Shown: piece by piece, positions 11,705 to 23,360 of the stretch | Numbering within the stretch: the first letter of the stretch is position 1 | How the letters are laid out: each line of letters opens with the position of its first letter | Assembly (NCBI GenBank): GCA_049999765.1 | Contig: JBNGIQ010009402.1 | Coordinates: 110,909-174,908 of the forward strand | Direction: 5' to 3' | Source of the DNA: Phaeoceros laevis | Taxonomy: Eukaryota > Anthocerotophyta > Anthocerotopsida > Notothyladales | DNA: 64,000 nt | Translations under genes and position numbers: made by a program | The notes under the pieces: model-generated | The model's database searches: none | What the model saw: the letters and a program-made list of their open reading frames with translations, nothing else | What the model was told of the DNA's origin: nothing

Positions 11705-12262
11705 ATGGCATCCAGTGTTTCGATCAGCTCAACCCTTCCCTTTTGGAACTGGCTTCAGACGTTGTTTTTGATAGCCTGGATCCGCAGATATGTCTACATC
11801 TACAACGTGACCTTTGGCCTGTATATGCTGGAGTTGTGGGAGCAGGTTCTGTTCAGTATCCTTTCTTGTGTTGGTTTAGATCAGCAATTTGGCTTCAGTG
11901 ACCTGCATGTTTTACGACCAGGAAGAGCTACCTCATGAGTGGACTAGCATTTGCTACCTTTACTCGCGTAAGATGTCGTTGTTCTGTTCCTGTTGTCGGC
12001 TGTGAGCTACAAAGTCGTTACATTTGCCATCATCCAATATGCAACGTCAAATATCGACTTAAGGTAAGCGTGGCCAAATTCAAAGAACGTAGGCTTCTGT
12101 TGGGGTTGAAATCTGTCCACAAGCCGAGGTCGTACAACCTCAGCTTGCTGTTGGTTTACCATGTGATCAGCTCTTTTAAGATGCACCTTGAGAGATGTCA
12201 ATAGGAGGCTGGCTCAGGCTCACATATGTCACCTCTGAAATTCTAGGTGGTGGACACCGTGA
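11705..12262 (+). CDS. ssSPT: Small subunit of serine palmitoyltransferase (ssSPT-like), ~85 aa
   Basis: Exons 11705-11855 and 11973-12063, plus a probable tiny last exon 12247-12262, give 86 codons in phase with a TGA stop. The core YIYNVTFGLYMLELWEQ matches the conserved plant ssSPT core (YNVTFGLYMLxxWE). It is followed by a hydrophobic helix with VVVLFLLSAVSYKVV. Small subunits sit in the ER membrane, bind the LCB1/LCB2 heterodimer and stimulate condensation of serine with acyl-CoA, the first step of sphingolipid synthesis. The two core exons are well supported. The last exon and the N-terminal ~25 residues are less certain: an intron could precede WIRRYV, since a tag acceptor lies just before it. 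The gene is divergent from the helicase gene. Confidence 0.75.
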
Positions 12263-12499
12263 CTTCTTCAAGCGTACCGCACATTTTACTGCAGTGGAGA
12301 AGCTGTATGAACTATGGAAAAACAGCTCTTCTGGTGGGATGCCTCAAGCTGAGAGCATCGGTATTCATGCAGCTTCTCCACTGCATGTGATTGAGTTGAG
12401 TGACATAGGCTTAGACAGGTGATGCCTCCTAGAGACTCTGTACCGTAAGATTCTGCCCAGCTTATGTGATCGTTGCTCGAGGTCTTACAAGTTGTACTT
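12263..12499. other. 3' flank of the SPT small-subunit gene
   Basis: A plus-strand open stretch after the proposed last exon (to about 12420) matches no family I know. It is probably 3' UTR. An alternative last exon of the SPT gene could lie here. Confidence 0.35.
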
Positions 12500-12940
12500 C
12501 TCTTTCAGGCTAACAACAAGCACATTGTAATCCTCCTGAAGCTTTAGCGAGTTGTTGGTGGCGTCACACTCTTCTATTGCTACCTCCAAGGTTTCACTGG
12601 CCCCATCCGCTTCCAGTGTCGAAACCAAGACCTCGTTCCGGCTCTACTGCTGGCCTCTACGTATACCTCTGCTGCGTCACAGGAGAGCAAGGCTGCTTCT
12701 TCGAATCCGCCTCTATTCACCAAGTGACAGGGCAGACTCCAAACCATGCTGTGCCAAACGATCATGAGCATGCGATCGGTTAGCGTAAGGCCAGGCAACC
12801 TTTCAAACGAGACCTGTGCACGGGCACTGAAGGAGCAGAGCCCTGCTAGTCCATGCGAGAACACGCATCCAGTGCCCTGTCCAGCTGTCCCTCATCGCAC
12901 ACACCCTGAAGCTGCTTGAGCAGCAGACGAAGAACATTGC
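12500..12940 (-). pseudogene. Relic of a PLS-class PPR gene
   Basis: Read on the minus strand from about 12930, the sequence encodes GQLDRALDACSRMD, then a TAG stop, then QGSAPSVPVH. The intact PPR gene at 60464 has GQLERALDVVFRMD, then QQGIVPSVE. DNA similarity continues to a match of the segment that encodes HLARHGLES in the intact gene, at about 12740-12760. A further stretch (12500-12640) still carries a PPR-like ASETLEVA helix. The stop codon (CAG to TAG) and frame changes show decay. A fragment of a duplicated family member is more likely than a direct copy of the gene in this window. Confidence 0.75.
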
Positions 12941-13556
12941 GTGGCCCCCTGGTCTCTCTGTAGCTGCTCGGTTCACCCCCACGGATTGGCCCTCCGTGTC
13001 ACGCCAGACTGGCGGTGTCGTGATCTTCCACATCGGCCAAGAAATTCTCTACAAACCAAGCACACTATTCGTATCATTAGAAGAATTGCTGCTACGAGAG
13101 CAACTCTTGTCTCAATCCGTCTGAAAGGGAATGAGAAGAGTGTGCCTTCTCCCATCCATGGTTGCACCATATAGTAAGGGCAAGGAGAGGACTCCGATCC
13201 AGCCATGGATGTGCTGGAAATTTGGCAATCGTGTTGCACAATACCAGTAACACAGCCATCCGCAAGCTGCCGGAGGCCAGCAACTCGCATTATCGAGTCT
13301 CAGGAATTTCGTGGGAAGTTGTGGACGAACGGTTCGTCCATGTTGAAGTGCCGACCAATTTCTGACTCTTCGGGCAACCGCAAGGGCAGCGTACTCTGTC
13401 ACAGATCAGCTACTACTAGGACGCGTACGGTCATTGTGGAGAGTCATCTGGACTCGACTACACATCACAAGCCGATAGCCCAATGAATATTTGCAATAGG
13501 AGTTTTTTGCCTACGAAGCTGGATAGAGAGCACCACAAGACAACATTTGATGGTAG
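12941..13556. other. Possible continuation of the PPR relic, no intact gene
   Basis: Overlapping open frames on both strands (12970-13490) show no recognisable domain. A minus-strand stretch NFLADVEDHDTASLA near 13000-13040 follows a good acceptor-like tag and could be an exon fragment or decayed coding DNA. Nothing firmer can be said. Confidence 0.3.
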
Positions 13557-13600
13557 TAGTTATGGTGTTTAGCCAACTCCACATGGGAACTGAACACCCC
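13557..13600. repeat. Dispersed repeat end, copy 1
   Basis: The block ttatggtgtttagccaactc followed by cacatgggaa recurs with one change at 56743-56775. In both places it follows tagtag-type sequence. It looks like the end of a dispersed element; family unknown. Confidence 0.7.
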
Positions 13601-15147
13601 GTCAGGTTTTTCGACCGGCGATCAGGAGCTCCCGTCCAGGGAATGCATTTGATGGTCTACTCATACACCAGACACCGTTTAGTTGTCTGTTCCCAGGCAT
13701 GACACCATTTGATTGTGGGTTTCTAAGGGAAGCTGTTCTTATAGTGCCCGCAAGCCTTGGCACAGGAGACTTTATTCTAATATCCTAAGGACTGGAATAA
13801 GACTTGCATTCATATCATCTTTTATCCACATATCAAAGCACGCTACATTCTTTCCAAGGATTTCTTCATCTTCTTTACCTTATGTCAAGCTCAATCAAAA
13901 TCACGTGATTTTGAGTCTAAATTGCATAAATGTGAGAATCTAAAATCTAAGAATCTGGAAATACAAAAATATCCCTAATGACCCAAGTCAATCAACTACA
14001 CAGTCTTTACTCTGACTACCTTAATGACCAAATGCCTTAAATAAATGATTGCATGGACACACAAGAGGTGAACAACATTTTTCCTTCTTTACATTCGAGA
14101 ATATATTGGTTCTGAATTCTTTGGAAATTAAAATTAAAGAATACATACAAGACTACCTTTAGTGAACCAAGTCAATTAACTACATTGCCTTTTAGTGAAG
14201 TCATGCATTAATGACAGAATGCATTAATTAATGATTGTATGGACGTGCATAGGCATCCTTTCTTCTTCTTCACACAAGACTATTAGTTTCCAACTATGCG
14301 GCATTGTGCCATTTTCTACATTTGCTACTTATTTTTGAAGTACATGGTCAATCATATTTATGGATATCGTATTAACATCTTCCTCATTGTATAAGTGTTT
14401 GGAAAATAAATCTCCTACTTCAGAAAAAAGTAGAATATCTTGCAACTAACTGAAAATAAAAAATTAAATCAGAATAAAAAGATTGCAATACATAAGCTTC
14501 AATCTAATGCATGAACTTTCTTGAACTGCAATTTGAGTACGATGGTAGAAGTCACAAAATTTGAAGTTCTATCTATTGTCTTACATACATTAACATCATC
14601 CAACAAAAAAACCATGAAATATATAGGATATGCTTTGAAGAGATAATTTATGTTCAAATGTATTGATCTAATTTCTCATCGTTCAATTTGCTTATGACAT
14701 TGTGGAATCTAGACAAGTTAATATGTTAGAAAAAATATATAAATATAGTGCAACACCTATGGCATGCGCTCACACAAGAATTCTAAGGTGTGCTATCTTC
14801 TTTCTCCAAAGTACAAGGATCTATCATACTAAGTTAATGACTCCAGGAAATTCATTCTTTCGCTCATGAATTAACTTGCAATTTAAGGAATATGAAGCAA
14901 AAAAGAACATACAAAATGTTCTCATTGTCTTAATCAATAAATGAGGCCAAGAAATATTCTTGATCCACATGTGACCAAAACATAGGTATTAGTTAGTATC
15001 AAAAAATCACAATACATACCAAGCCTCATTTGCTGGATTGCAAGTAGAGATACTGGAAATATTGTTATAGACATCAAGGAGGTGAGCTAAATGTCCAAGT
15101 ATGTCTACCATTAGCATAAGCTCCCATCATTTGACGGCAACCAAATC
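13601..15147. other. AT-rich spacer with a diverged internal repeat
   Basis: Blocks at about 13980-14075 and 14165-14255 share ccaagtcaat-aactac, an aatgattg-atgga motif and similar spacing, so they are an old tandem duplication. The rest is AT-rich with no coding signal. It probably contains the 3' UTR of the HMG gene at its right end. Confidence 0.5.
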
Positions 15148-15832
15148 TCATTCGGAGGCCGAGCCCGAAGCAGACCCCCCGGATGCTGAACTTGAGCGTG
15201 AACTAGAGCCAGAAGCAGAATTATCACTGGAGGAGGCAGCTTTAGAAGCACGTTTCCCACCTCCACCTTTTACACTGAGCATCGATAAAGTGAAATGGGT
15301 ATGAGACTACATGTTTGCAACACTTGCGCGAAACTTCATGAAACAATTAATTTTTCATTTTTGCAGCACACACGAGGGTCAAACAAAATAAGTCATAGAT
15401 TACCGTTTTTTATCTCGCTCTGCAGCGGCAATGTAGGGCTGCAACACACATCAGTAAGGCTCAGTTGGAGCACGGCTTGTGAGTGAATAGGTGGATAATA
15501 TAGGTGAAGAGGATGGAGGGTAGAAGGGAGAACAAGGCTGGAACTAGGAACATAAGAGTCAAATGCAACACCTTCTTTTCCTTCTCCGTTAACTTCTTCC
15601 ATTGGTGGCCAAGCATACGTCCCAACTGCCCAAAAGTAACATGTGGATGTCGCTTTTTCAAATCCTCTCTATTTTCCTTCACAAAATGCATGTAGGAACC
15701 AAGTGGTCGCTTAGGTTTAGCTTTGCTATTCCTACTACTGGAACGCCTAGTACGTCCCTTTGGAGCTCCACTTGTCCTTCGTGGTGTTGAGGTGCCAGCT
15801 TTATTTTTACCTTTCGACCTTGCCTTCGCCAT
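15148..15832 (-). CDS. HMG-box (HMGB/NHP6-type) chromatin protein, 140 aa
   Basis: Exons 15572-15832, 15404-15438 and 15148-15274 join in phase (423 nt, TGA stop). The N-terminus is basic (KGKNKAG, RTRRSSSR). The HMG box starts KPKRPLGSYMHF and runs through GQLGRMLGHQWKKLTEKEK, finishing with YIAAAERDKKR in exon 2. The tail is serine-rich (repeated SSS/SGS) and ends ASE, instead of the long acidic tail of animal HMGB1. HMGB proteins bend DNA in the minor groove and assist nucleosome remodelling in the nucleus. The single box and small size fit plant or fungal NHP6-like members. The start at 15832 gives the expected basic lead. Confidence 0.9.
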
Positions 15833-18789
15833 TTTGCTGAGTGATCATAGTTCAACATTCACAAGCTAGAACAAGAGATTTCAAAAACAGGCTAGCTGTT
15901 CTTTATAAGTCTAAAAATCCCGTATGATCCTAACCATGCAACCTTGAAGACAAAAAAACAAACCAACACCCATACAACAACAATGGAAGATATTTCTATA
16001 TTTTCTTCTTCTTATGTGCACACCTGGTACTCCTCTTGCAAGAATGTGCACACTTTCGCCCGCAACCCGGGATGAAGCTTTGACTTCAACAATTCAATCA
16101 CACCAATTAGACAAGAGGAGGAATGCACGTAGACTAGCGCGTCGCTTCCTCACCTCAATCTCGCTTCCCAAGTTCCCAAGGCCCTAAACGAGAAAACGCT
16201 AAAGGGGTCACCACATTATTAATTCAACGCGGGCAGTTATAGTTACATTGCGTTGACACTAGCTTGTGCGGGTTTATCTAGTACGTCTCACAGATGCTTG
16301 AGGTGCCATTCCCGCCATTTCCCTATCGAGGAGGTCTCCGATGCGCATTGGAGACTTGACGTAGCGCATTGGAGACCCATGTGATTTAATTCCACACCCG
16401 GGCTGTGATTAGTTTTTCTCAGTTTTGAGCAACACGAATTCCAGCAGAAATGAAGACCTGCTGACCAATTGTGGTCCATTTGTAGGCCAGTTGCGAAGCT
16501 GGTGTCAACTTCTGGAGTGTAGCATCCAGATGTAGCACAAGGGACAGGTTCGAACGTGTACTGCCCAGCTGCTGGAAGAACATCAGGGGATCCCATTGTG
16601 TCGTTTCCCCCTAAATGAGGCCTTCTGCTTTCCTGAAATGCAGGCAAGGAAGCATATCTTGCCGGTGATACCATCCCTCATAGGTGCATCCTAGCTCCAA
16701 GTCATCTGGTATTTCAACATTTTCGTTGTCGTTTTTCCAGAAGGTGAAGAGAAGCCAACATTTTCCCAAGTCGTTATTGTCGAATCAAGGCGAGCTCCTG
16801 TCTGCGGCACTGTTTTCTGCACGGGTTTACTGAGTGCTACATCAAGGTCGTCCTTTTGTTGTGGTCAGTTCGTGTTTTTGGAGCAAAGTCACATGAAACC
16901 TGTGACGTAACATATGTGGGTTTGGGGACAGGCGGCGTCTAGTTGTCATGTGCTAGCAGTCTATCCAATGCAGGGCTGTCCACCCGCCCAATCAGGTGAT
17001 AATTCTACCCCCTTGTTGAATGAGGTCGCAAGTCCCGCAATCTGGTGAGACCATAAGCAGACAGTCGTTTCCAGAAAACGCAGAGTGTGACAGAGCTAAA
17101 GCTGCACGCAATCTGTTGCAGGATTGTTTCCCAGAGCTGATGTTGCCAGCAAGATTAAGAGATGTCGAGAACGAGAGTCCAAGTATGATACCTTGTGTGT
17201 GACAACAGACTCAAGTTTGCGACACCACCCTCCGGATCAAAGCTGCATCAGTAGACTCAACCAAGAGGCAGGGGACTCTTGGACAGGATGCAGCTGCAAT
17301 GAGAGCAAAAAAGGGGAGAGTGAATAATGTTCCAGAGAGTGTGCTGCAGCTAGCTGCAGCACCAGTGTCCGTGGCTTGAGAGAGTGCCATACCTCTCAGC
17401 TTGTGTCAATGCCTGGAATATTTCGTGACAGGAGTAGGTTTGAGATGCTTCCAATAATGGATTGTCTTTGTAGGCAGAATGTTTCCGGAAGAGTTTTGAG
17501 CCTTTTAAGGATGTGGGGATGTTAAGCAGAGAGGTGAGTCTATAACCACAGAACAGAAGAAACCGAGTGGCACTGGCTCGACAGTGTGTGCGTACTGCAT
17601 AGATGTCGTAAAGATGTGCATGTTTTTCAAGAACCCAAGTGTGTAGTAAGAGTATTTCATAAGAAACCAAGTAGCAAATCAATCAAAAGAGGGCCCAAGC
17701 CTTTCTGACCACTCAGCCTGTCGGACAAGAAATGCGTGAGCAGCACAAAAGGGATGCGTTAGAATGGTAGAACTGTAAAAGCTTGAAGAACAGCAGGCAA
17801 ATACAAGCCCAGGAGCAACTAGAAGCTGCCAACTTCCAGTGTCATGAGGCCGAGGACCATCCTCAACGTCGAGGAAGCACGAAAAGTTCCTGATCACAGA
17901 CGAAAAAGGTAACAGGGCGGTGGGTAGGTCATAAGAGAAAAGACACAGGCTCCCATTAGGATGTTAGCGAAAAGCAGTAGTCTGTACAGTTTCGACCACA
18001 CAGATGATGGTAGCAGGGCATCATGATTCTCCACAAGACAACGAAAAAGGTCTTATAGCTTCCCGCAGCACCGCCCTCACAACTCCCAAATCCTCCCACA
18101 GCAGGGGCACCGCCATCACAAATCCTTTAAGAAAGCTAAAGGTCTGAACCTTCACGCAGCGTAGGCACCGCCATCAGAAAACTCCAAAACTTCCGCATCA
18201 TAGGCACAGGCACCGCCATCACAAGTCCCACAAGAGGGACAGTCCGAAGTGCCAACGTGGTAGGGTAGTTTTTTATTGAAACTTGTAGCGGTCGAAACGT
18301 CCATGTCTGCTGAAGGGGCTGATTTTGGTTTAACTGCATTTGACCGTGAGCCTGTGTGGCGGAGCCAAGGTCACAAGGCAGAGAGCGGGCAGAGCCCAGT
18401 GGCTATGCAGCTGCCATTGGTCTATGCACTCAGAGAATTGTTGATTATGGACGGGGTGGGTTGTTGAGCTGTTGCTTGAGGCCTCCAATCCGAAGTTTGG
18501 CTGGAGGTCACCGGGACGGTTTTGGCGGGAAAGCAGGACAGTCGAGGCCGCGGTGTTTTGCAACGGAAGCGACTTCCAGCTGCTGCTGTACTTCTGCCGA
18601 GGGTGAGCAGCCACGGTGTGATGAGCCACTGTCACCAGCAGCTGAGCTGTCTTGCCGTGGAACCGGCTGATTGAGGCCGGTGTTCGGAGACATACAAGAA
18701 TGCGAACCGTATGGAGGTGGATGGTGTGAGTGTTTTGCAGCTGGGAACTGCAGCAGGAGCTGCCTTTCTCTCGAAGATGCAATTGGAGT
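15833..18789. other. Long spacer with no supportable gene
   Basis: Several short open frames occur, such as minus-strand 16288-16674 (Cys-containing PCATSGCYTPEVD) and plus-strand 17020-17327. None shows a family motif or a consistent exon chain. Part may be 5' UTR or promoter of the helicase at 19440, or decayed coding DNA. Confidence 0.4.
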
Positions 18790-19440
18790 ACATGTCCCTC
18801 CCTCGGGGTTCCTGCCAGTGGAAGGTACTTCTGTCTGCACATTCCTTTGTTGAGGAAGGTTTTTGGCTTTCTGAAACCGCGAATTTATGACACTCTCTGC
18901 TGGCACTCTACTCACAGTTTCCCAACTGCTTAGCCCTACTATGATACTGCCTGTCTATCTGCGTGCTGGGACTTCCGACGGGGTTGTCATTGACAACAAG
19001 GTTGTGGTTTCAGGCCCGACATTCGCTGAGGTGTTAGGCCTTGGTCTTAAAGGCCGCAGGGGCTGCTGATTGCCAAGCTGACAAATGACACCTGGTAGCC
19101 TGCATCCCCAGCATTACCTCGCTCGGGGTTTCTGCCAGTAGAAGGTTCTTCTGGACTGCTTCTTCCATTGTTGAGGAAAGGTTGGTGGCTTTCTGAAGCG
19201 TTTCAAGTCCATCTTTGACGTTCTATCATTACCGGGGCTTCTTATTATATGTCAGTGCCCGCAGGAGACGACCTCATGATATCTATGATTTGGCGGGTAA
19301 GTTGTGCAGCAGGATTGAAGGAGCGAGGCAGGAGGATTGAAAGAGCAGAGCACAATGTACTGACCGTCTTGGGTCTTGCGGCTCCAGGCCTGACGTGGAC
19401 CGAGGTGTTAAGCCTTGTTTTGAAGACTGCTGAGTGCCAA
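18790..19440. repeat. Diverged tandem duplication ending at the helicase start codon
   Basis: Copy one (about 18790-19075) and copy two (about 19110-19440) share ctcggggtttctgccagt, then a ttgttgaggaa...ggctttctga block, then a caggcctgac...gaggtgttaagcctt block, and an end of the form ctgctgattgccaa / ctgctgagtgccaa. Spacing is 320 bp at the left end and about 374 bp at the right, so an insertion distinguishes the copies. Copy two runs straight into the ATG of the plus-strand helicase. Confidence 0.75.
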
Positions 19441-22400
19441 TGGCCTCCAACGAAGAGGAGACGCAGCGGGTGGCCCGGCGTGCACTGGAAGAGCTAGTCA
19501 AAATCAGAGAGGACAAAGTTCAGAGCCTGGAAAGGCAGTTAGCAGGCATGGATGCCCATGTACAGCATTTAATGGAAACTTATGCTATTCCAGCTTTTCC
19601 TGTCGGTACGTGTAGCCCAGGTTGTCTGCCTCTTTTATGTCCTTGCAAGTCCTGCAACTGTTCTAACTCGGAGGCCTTGCAGGGAAGAGTGCTGATCACG
19701 AATCAACACCAAAAAGGAGAAAGATAGAAGACATGCAAAAGGTTGAGCAGTCCAGCATTCTACCTGTAGAAGACCATGAGGTGAATGTCGAAAAGGAAGC
19801 CAGGAGGCTGTCCTTTTCGTGTCTGTGCAAGAGGCAGAGTAAGCTGGATGCATTTTTCCAACCCTACGATAGTGGGGATGATGCTGCAAGAGGTGCACTT
19901 GGAGCCACTCCTGTGCCGTTTGTCATGTCTAGACGGGAGGTGCCATCGGACATGACAATGGTGGTGTCTGGACCAACCTCTGCTGCCACTCTAGCACCAG
20001 GGCCCAAGAAGGAGGACTCAAGGGTTGTGGTCGGCTCCGAAATCTGGAATGCTGCAGAGGGATCGGTGGTGACATGGAAGCCCAAGGCCAGACCTGTTGC
20101 TTCCAGCAGCTCCAGTGGATCGTCAGAGAATTCGGGCTCTGTCAGCGCAGATACCCAGGGTGGTGAGGTGGAAGAGGAGGCGACTAGCTTGAAACAGTCC
20201 TTAACAACAAGTGCCAAGAAGCAGAGGCCTTGTGTCCTGACAGCTGATGCGACAAGTGACGACCACTTTGATTGGATGTCCTTGGGTGCCTTGACCTCGA
20301 TACTCTGGCCGGATAGGTGTGTCGTGGGTCACCATCAGCAAGTGCCACAAGACAGGAACCTGCCTTTGAAGTTCCAAAGTGAAGCACAGTATGCAGCAAC
20401 GTTTCAACCACTGATCATGGAAGAGAGCAGGGCCATCTTTCAGAGTGATTGGGAGAAGTTGAGAAAGGACCTGGGGGTGAGGAGAACCACGACGGGCACC
20501 TACAGACTGTCATGTGAGTAAGCGCATGCAAATTCGATCCCCTTTTTGTTTTGCTGTTTAGAAACAGGGATGCTAACAAGGCTGTCCCTTTGGTTGTGTG
20601 CAGCTGCACAAGGCGCAGGTCTGTGGCATTTACAGCACCTACCAAACCAAGATGGACCTTTCTGCTCGGTGCAGGGATACCAGCAGCAGAGCGGCCCAGG
20701 TGCAGAACACTGCGAAGTGGTGTTGCTGGCATGCCGGAAAAGCTTGGAACTAAAGGCATTAGCTTTGGTGCATACCTTGTTTGACGATGGCGCCCTGCTG
20801 CGCACCCGGGAGGTCTGGGAGAACTGCCCTGAGCAGGTGGGCTTCTAATATGCACTGCCTTGGTCTATCTCGGATGTTCGTTTCTTACCATGAGTGTTCT
20901 TGTGTGGTGGTGCAGTGCTTCATGTTGAAAGTCAGCAACTTGATAACTATGAAGAGGATGTACACAGCTGTCTCTTCCCTGTCAGTGTTGTATAGCCCTC
21001 TGAGAAGCCAAGTGCTGAATCCTTGCTCTGGAAACAGCACACTATCCACGGGACCTGCTTTCCTGTCTGCATGGGCAGCAGAAGGGCTGTTCAACAGCTC
21101 ACAACTGTCAGCCATTTCTGCAGCAGTGAACCTGCGCCAAGGATTTCTGCTTGTGCAAGGTGCCTGCATTTCCAAACGTCTTATTCAGTCACGGTTTGCT
21201 TTGGCTTTGGAGTTGTTCTGTTCACTCATCCTCCCATCGATGCTTCTTTTCTCTCAGCCCGAGTTGCAATATTGTTCTGCTCTGTTCAGGTCCCCCGGGA
21301 ACAGGCAAGACAACCACCATCGTGGGTAAGCTACCTGCTGACCTAGTTTACCAACGGTTCCTCTATGGCAAGCCAGCTTTCTTTTCTTCCACAATGAAAC
21401 CCTTCCTGACGTTTGCATGCTGCTGTGGGGTCCTGACTACAGGCATGGTATCTGCTCTTCTGATCAAGGAGCCAGGGTACGCTTGGTGATTCTTTATTTG
21501 CTTCTTTCGTTTCTGGTTTACCAACCCTATTTGGCTGTAACTACCTACTGGACCGTGTTCTACTCTGAGCTGTGCGTGTGCTATGGACGTCTGGCAGACT
21601 TAGGATACTACTCTGTGCAGGTTCCAACCCTGCTCTGGACGAAGTTGTGTCACGGTTGATGCATGGCATGGTGGACAGCCATGGCAAGAAGCAGCCTCCT
21701 TCCCCAGGTGTCATTGTTCGTGTCGGGCCCAAGCACAAGGTTCGAAAGGACTGCCTGGATGCTTACCTGGACCATGTTAGACTTCGGCAAACAGAGGCTC
21801 CGAACAAGTCTCTTGCCACCGAATGGACGCTCAAGACGGCTTCGATAGTGTGCTCAACCCTGAGCGGAAGCAGGCATCCACAGCTTGATGACCTTAAATT
21901 CAACTTCAACGTTGTCATAGTGGGTAAGCAGGTTTCTTCATCCATTTTGCTGATGTGCTCAACATGTGGTCCTGTGGGCCTTGAATGGATTTCTTTTGAC
22001 TGACCCTGCTGTTCCTGTTTTCGTTGTTTCTGGTTGTGCCCATCGCAGATGAAGCTGCCCAGGCAGCAGAACCTGAAGTGATCATCGCCTTGAAAAAGGT
22101 AGCAGACCGGTGCATCCTGGTGGGTGACCCTCGGCAACTGCCAGCGACTGTCATACAACAAAAAGGTGCGCGAAAGACAACGTCTACCTACAGTAATCGA
22201 AGTAGGCTGAAGGTGTTAAGAGACTCATCACCCTTCGTCGTCTTGTTTGTTGTGTGTATGCATTTTGCTACAGCAGCCACAGCATTTGGACGAAGTCTGT
22301 TCGAGAGGATGCAAGAAGCAGGCGTCCCAGTGCACCTGCTTCGCACTCAATACCGGATGCACCCCGACATCTCCAAATTCCCATCCAGGCAGTTCTACGA

Positions 22401-23013
22401 CAACGTGCTGGAAGACTCGGAGCAGGTGCAGCGGATGAAGCCCATCTTCCAGTTCAGCACGCGCCACCAGTGGGTCGCCTCGGGCGGCTACGACTTCGAG
22501 CTGGGCCGGCTGTGCTTTCTGGACGTCACCTGGGGCAGCCACCAGCGGGACAAGGCCTCCTCCTCCCTGCTCAACCGGGAAGAAGCGTCCGTTGTGGCCG
22601 CCATCGTCCGAGGAGTGCTGTCCAGTCTGGTCCCGGGGGTGAAGATTAAGGTGGGAGTCATCACCCCCTACGCGGCGCAGAAGAAGACCATCCTGGACGA
22701 GCTGAGCAGAGTGGGAGTGGAGCAGCGGCAGTGCGAGGTGGACACAGTGGACGGGTTCCAAGGTCGAGAGAAGGATGTTGTGATTGTGTCGTGTGTGAGG
22801 GCAGGGAGTCATGGGGGAATGGGATTTCTGTCCGATCCCAGAAGAGTATGTGTGGCGCTCACAAGGGCCAAGCACGCGCTCATCATAGTGGGGCACGCCA
22901 GGACGCTGGAGAAGCATCAGCTGTGGCGGAGTCTCATCAGGCACGCTTACGACAGGAACTGCTTCAAAGCTTTGCTTAGAAGCCGATTAGACAATAGACA
23001 ATTCACAAAGTAG
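19440..23013 (+). CDS. Sen1/UPF1-like SF1B helicase with a PIP-box motif, 908 aa
   Basis: Exons 19440-19605, 19683-20513, 20604-20836, 20916-21159, 21290-21325, 21443-21476, 21598-21923, 22049-22165 and 22274-23013 give 2727 nt in phase, ending TAG. An N-terminal helical region is followed by QSKLDAFF (residues 107-114), an exact PCNA-interacting (PIP) consensus Q-x-x-L-x-x-F-F. Helicase motifs are GPPGTGKTTTIVG (~492), DEAAQ (~624), LVGDPRQLPA, RTQYRMHPD, VDTVDGFQGREKDVVIV (~819) and VALTRAKHALIIVGH (~855). All look catalytically complete. The protein is predicted to be an ATP-dependent nucleic-acid helicase of the Sen1/IGHMBP2 type; PCNA binding is inference. It lacks the long tail of the paralog at 4202. 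The 3' end is convergent with the P450 gene, 347 bp away. The true start is ATG 19440; an in-frame GTG precedes it. Confidence 0.92.
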
Positions 23014-23360
23014 TGTACATTTTGTTTCCTTCTTTCTGTCTCGAAGTGTACAGAGTTCGCTAGCAACAAAGACTGTTACGAGAAAGCAGGGGCAGAAGAC
23101 CAGACGATGTTCTCTTCCTCCTGGTCAAGTAGTGGCTGTCAGATTCCAGCAGCAACACACTTTGTGCACTGTACATGGAGAAGTGGAGGTTTCACCTTCA
23201 TCTTCACCTCCTCACAGCAACCCTGTTCACTTGTCTTCTCTCACACATTCGGTCAGTCAGTCAGCGATCCTACAGTACTCCCTACCTGAGTGAGTGCGTC
23301 AGTTAAACATCTGCAAAATTGTTCGGCAAACAAGCACCTTTCCATCTTCTTCGGCCAAGG
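23014..23360. other. Convergent 3' intergenic region
   Basis: This region lies between the stops of the plus-strand helicase and the minus-strand P450 and should hold both 3' UTRs. No other signal was recognised. Confidence 0.5.

Noticed and set aside
16288-16674. Cys-containing minus-strand frame considered as a tetraspanin C-terminus
   Set aside because: The cysteine pattern and flanking helices do not fit, and no further exons were found.
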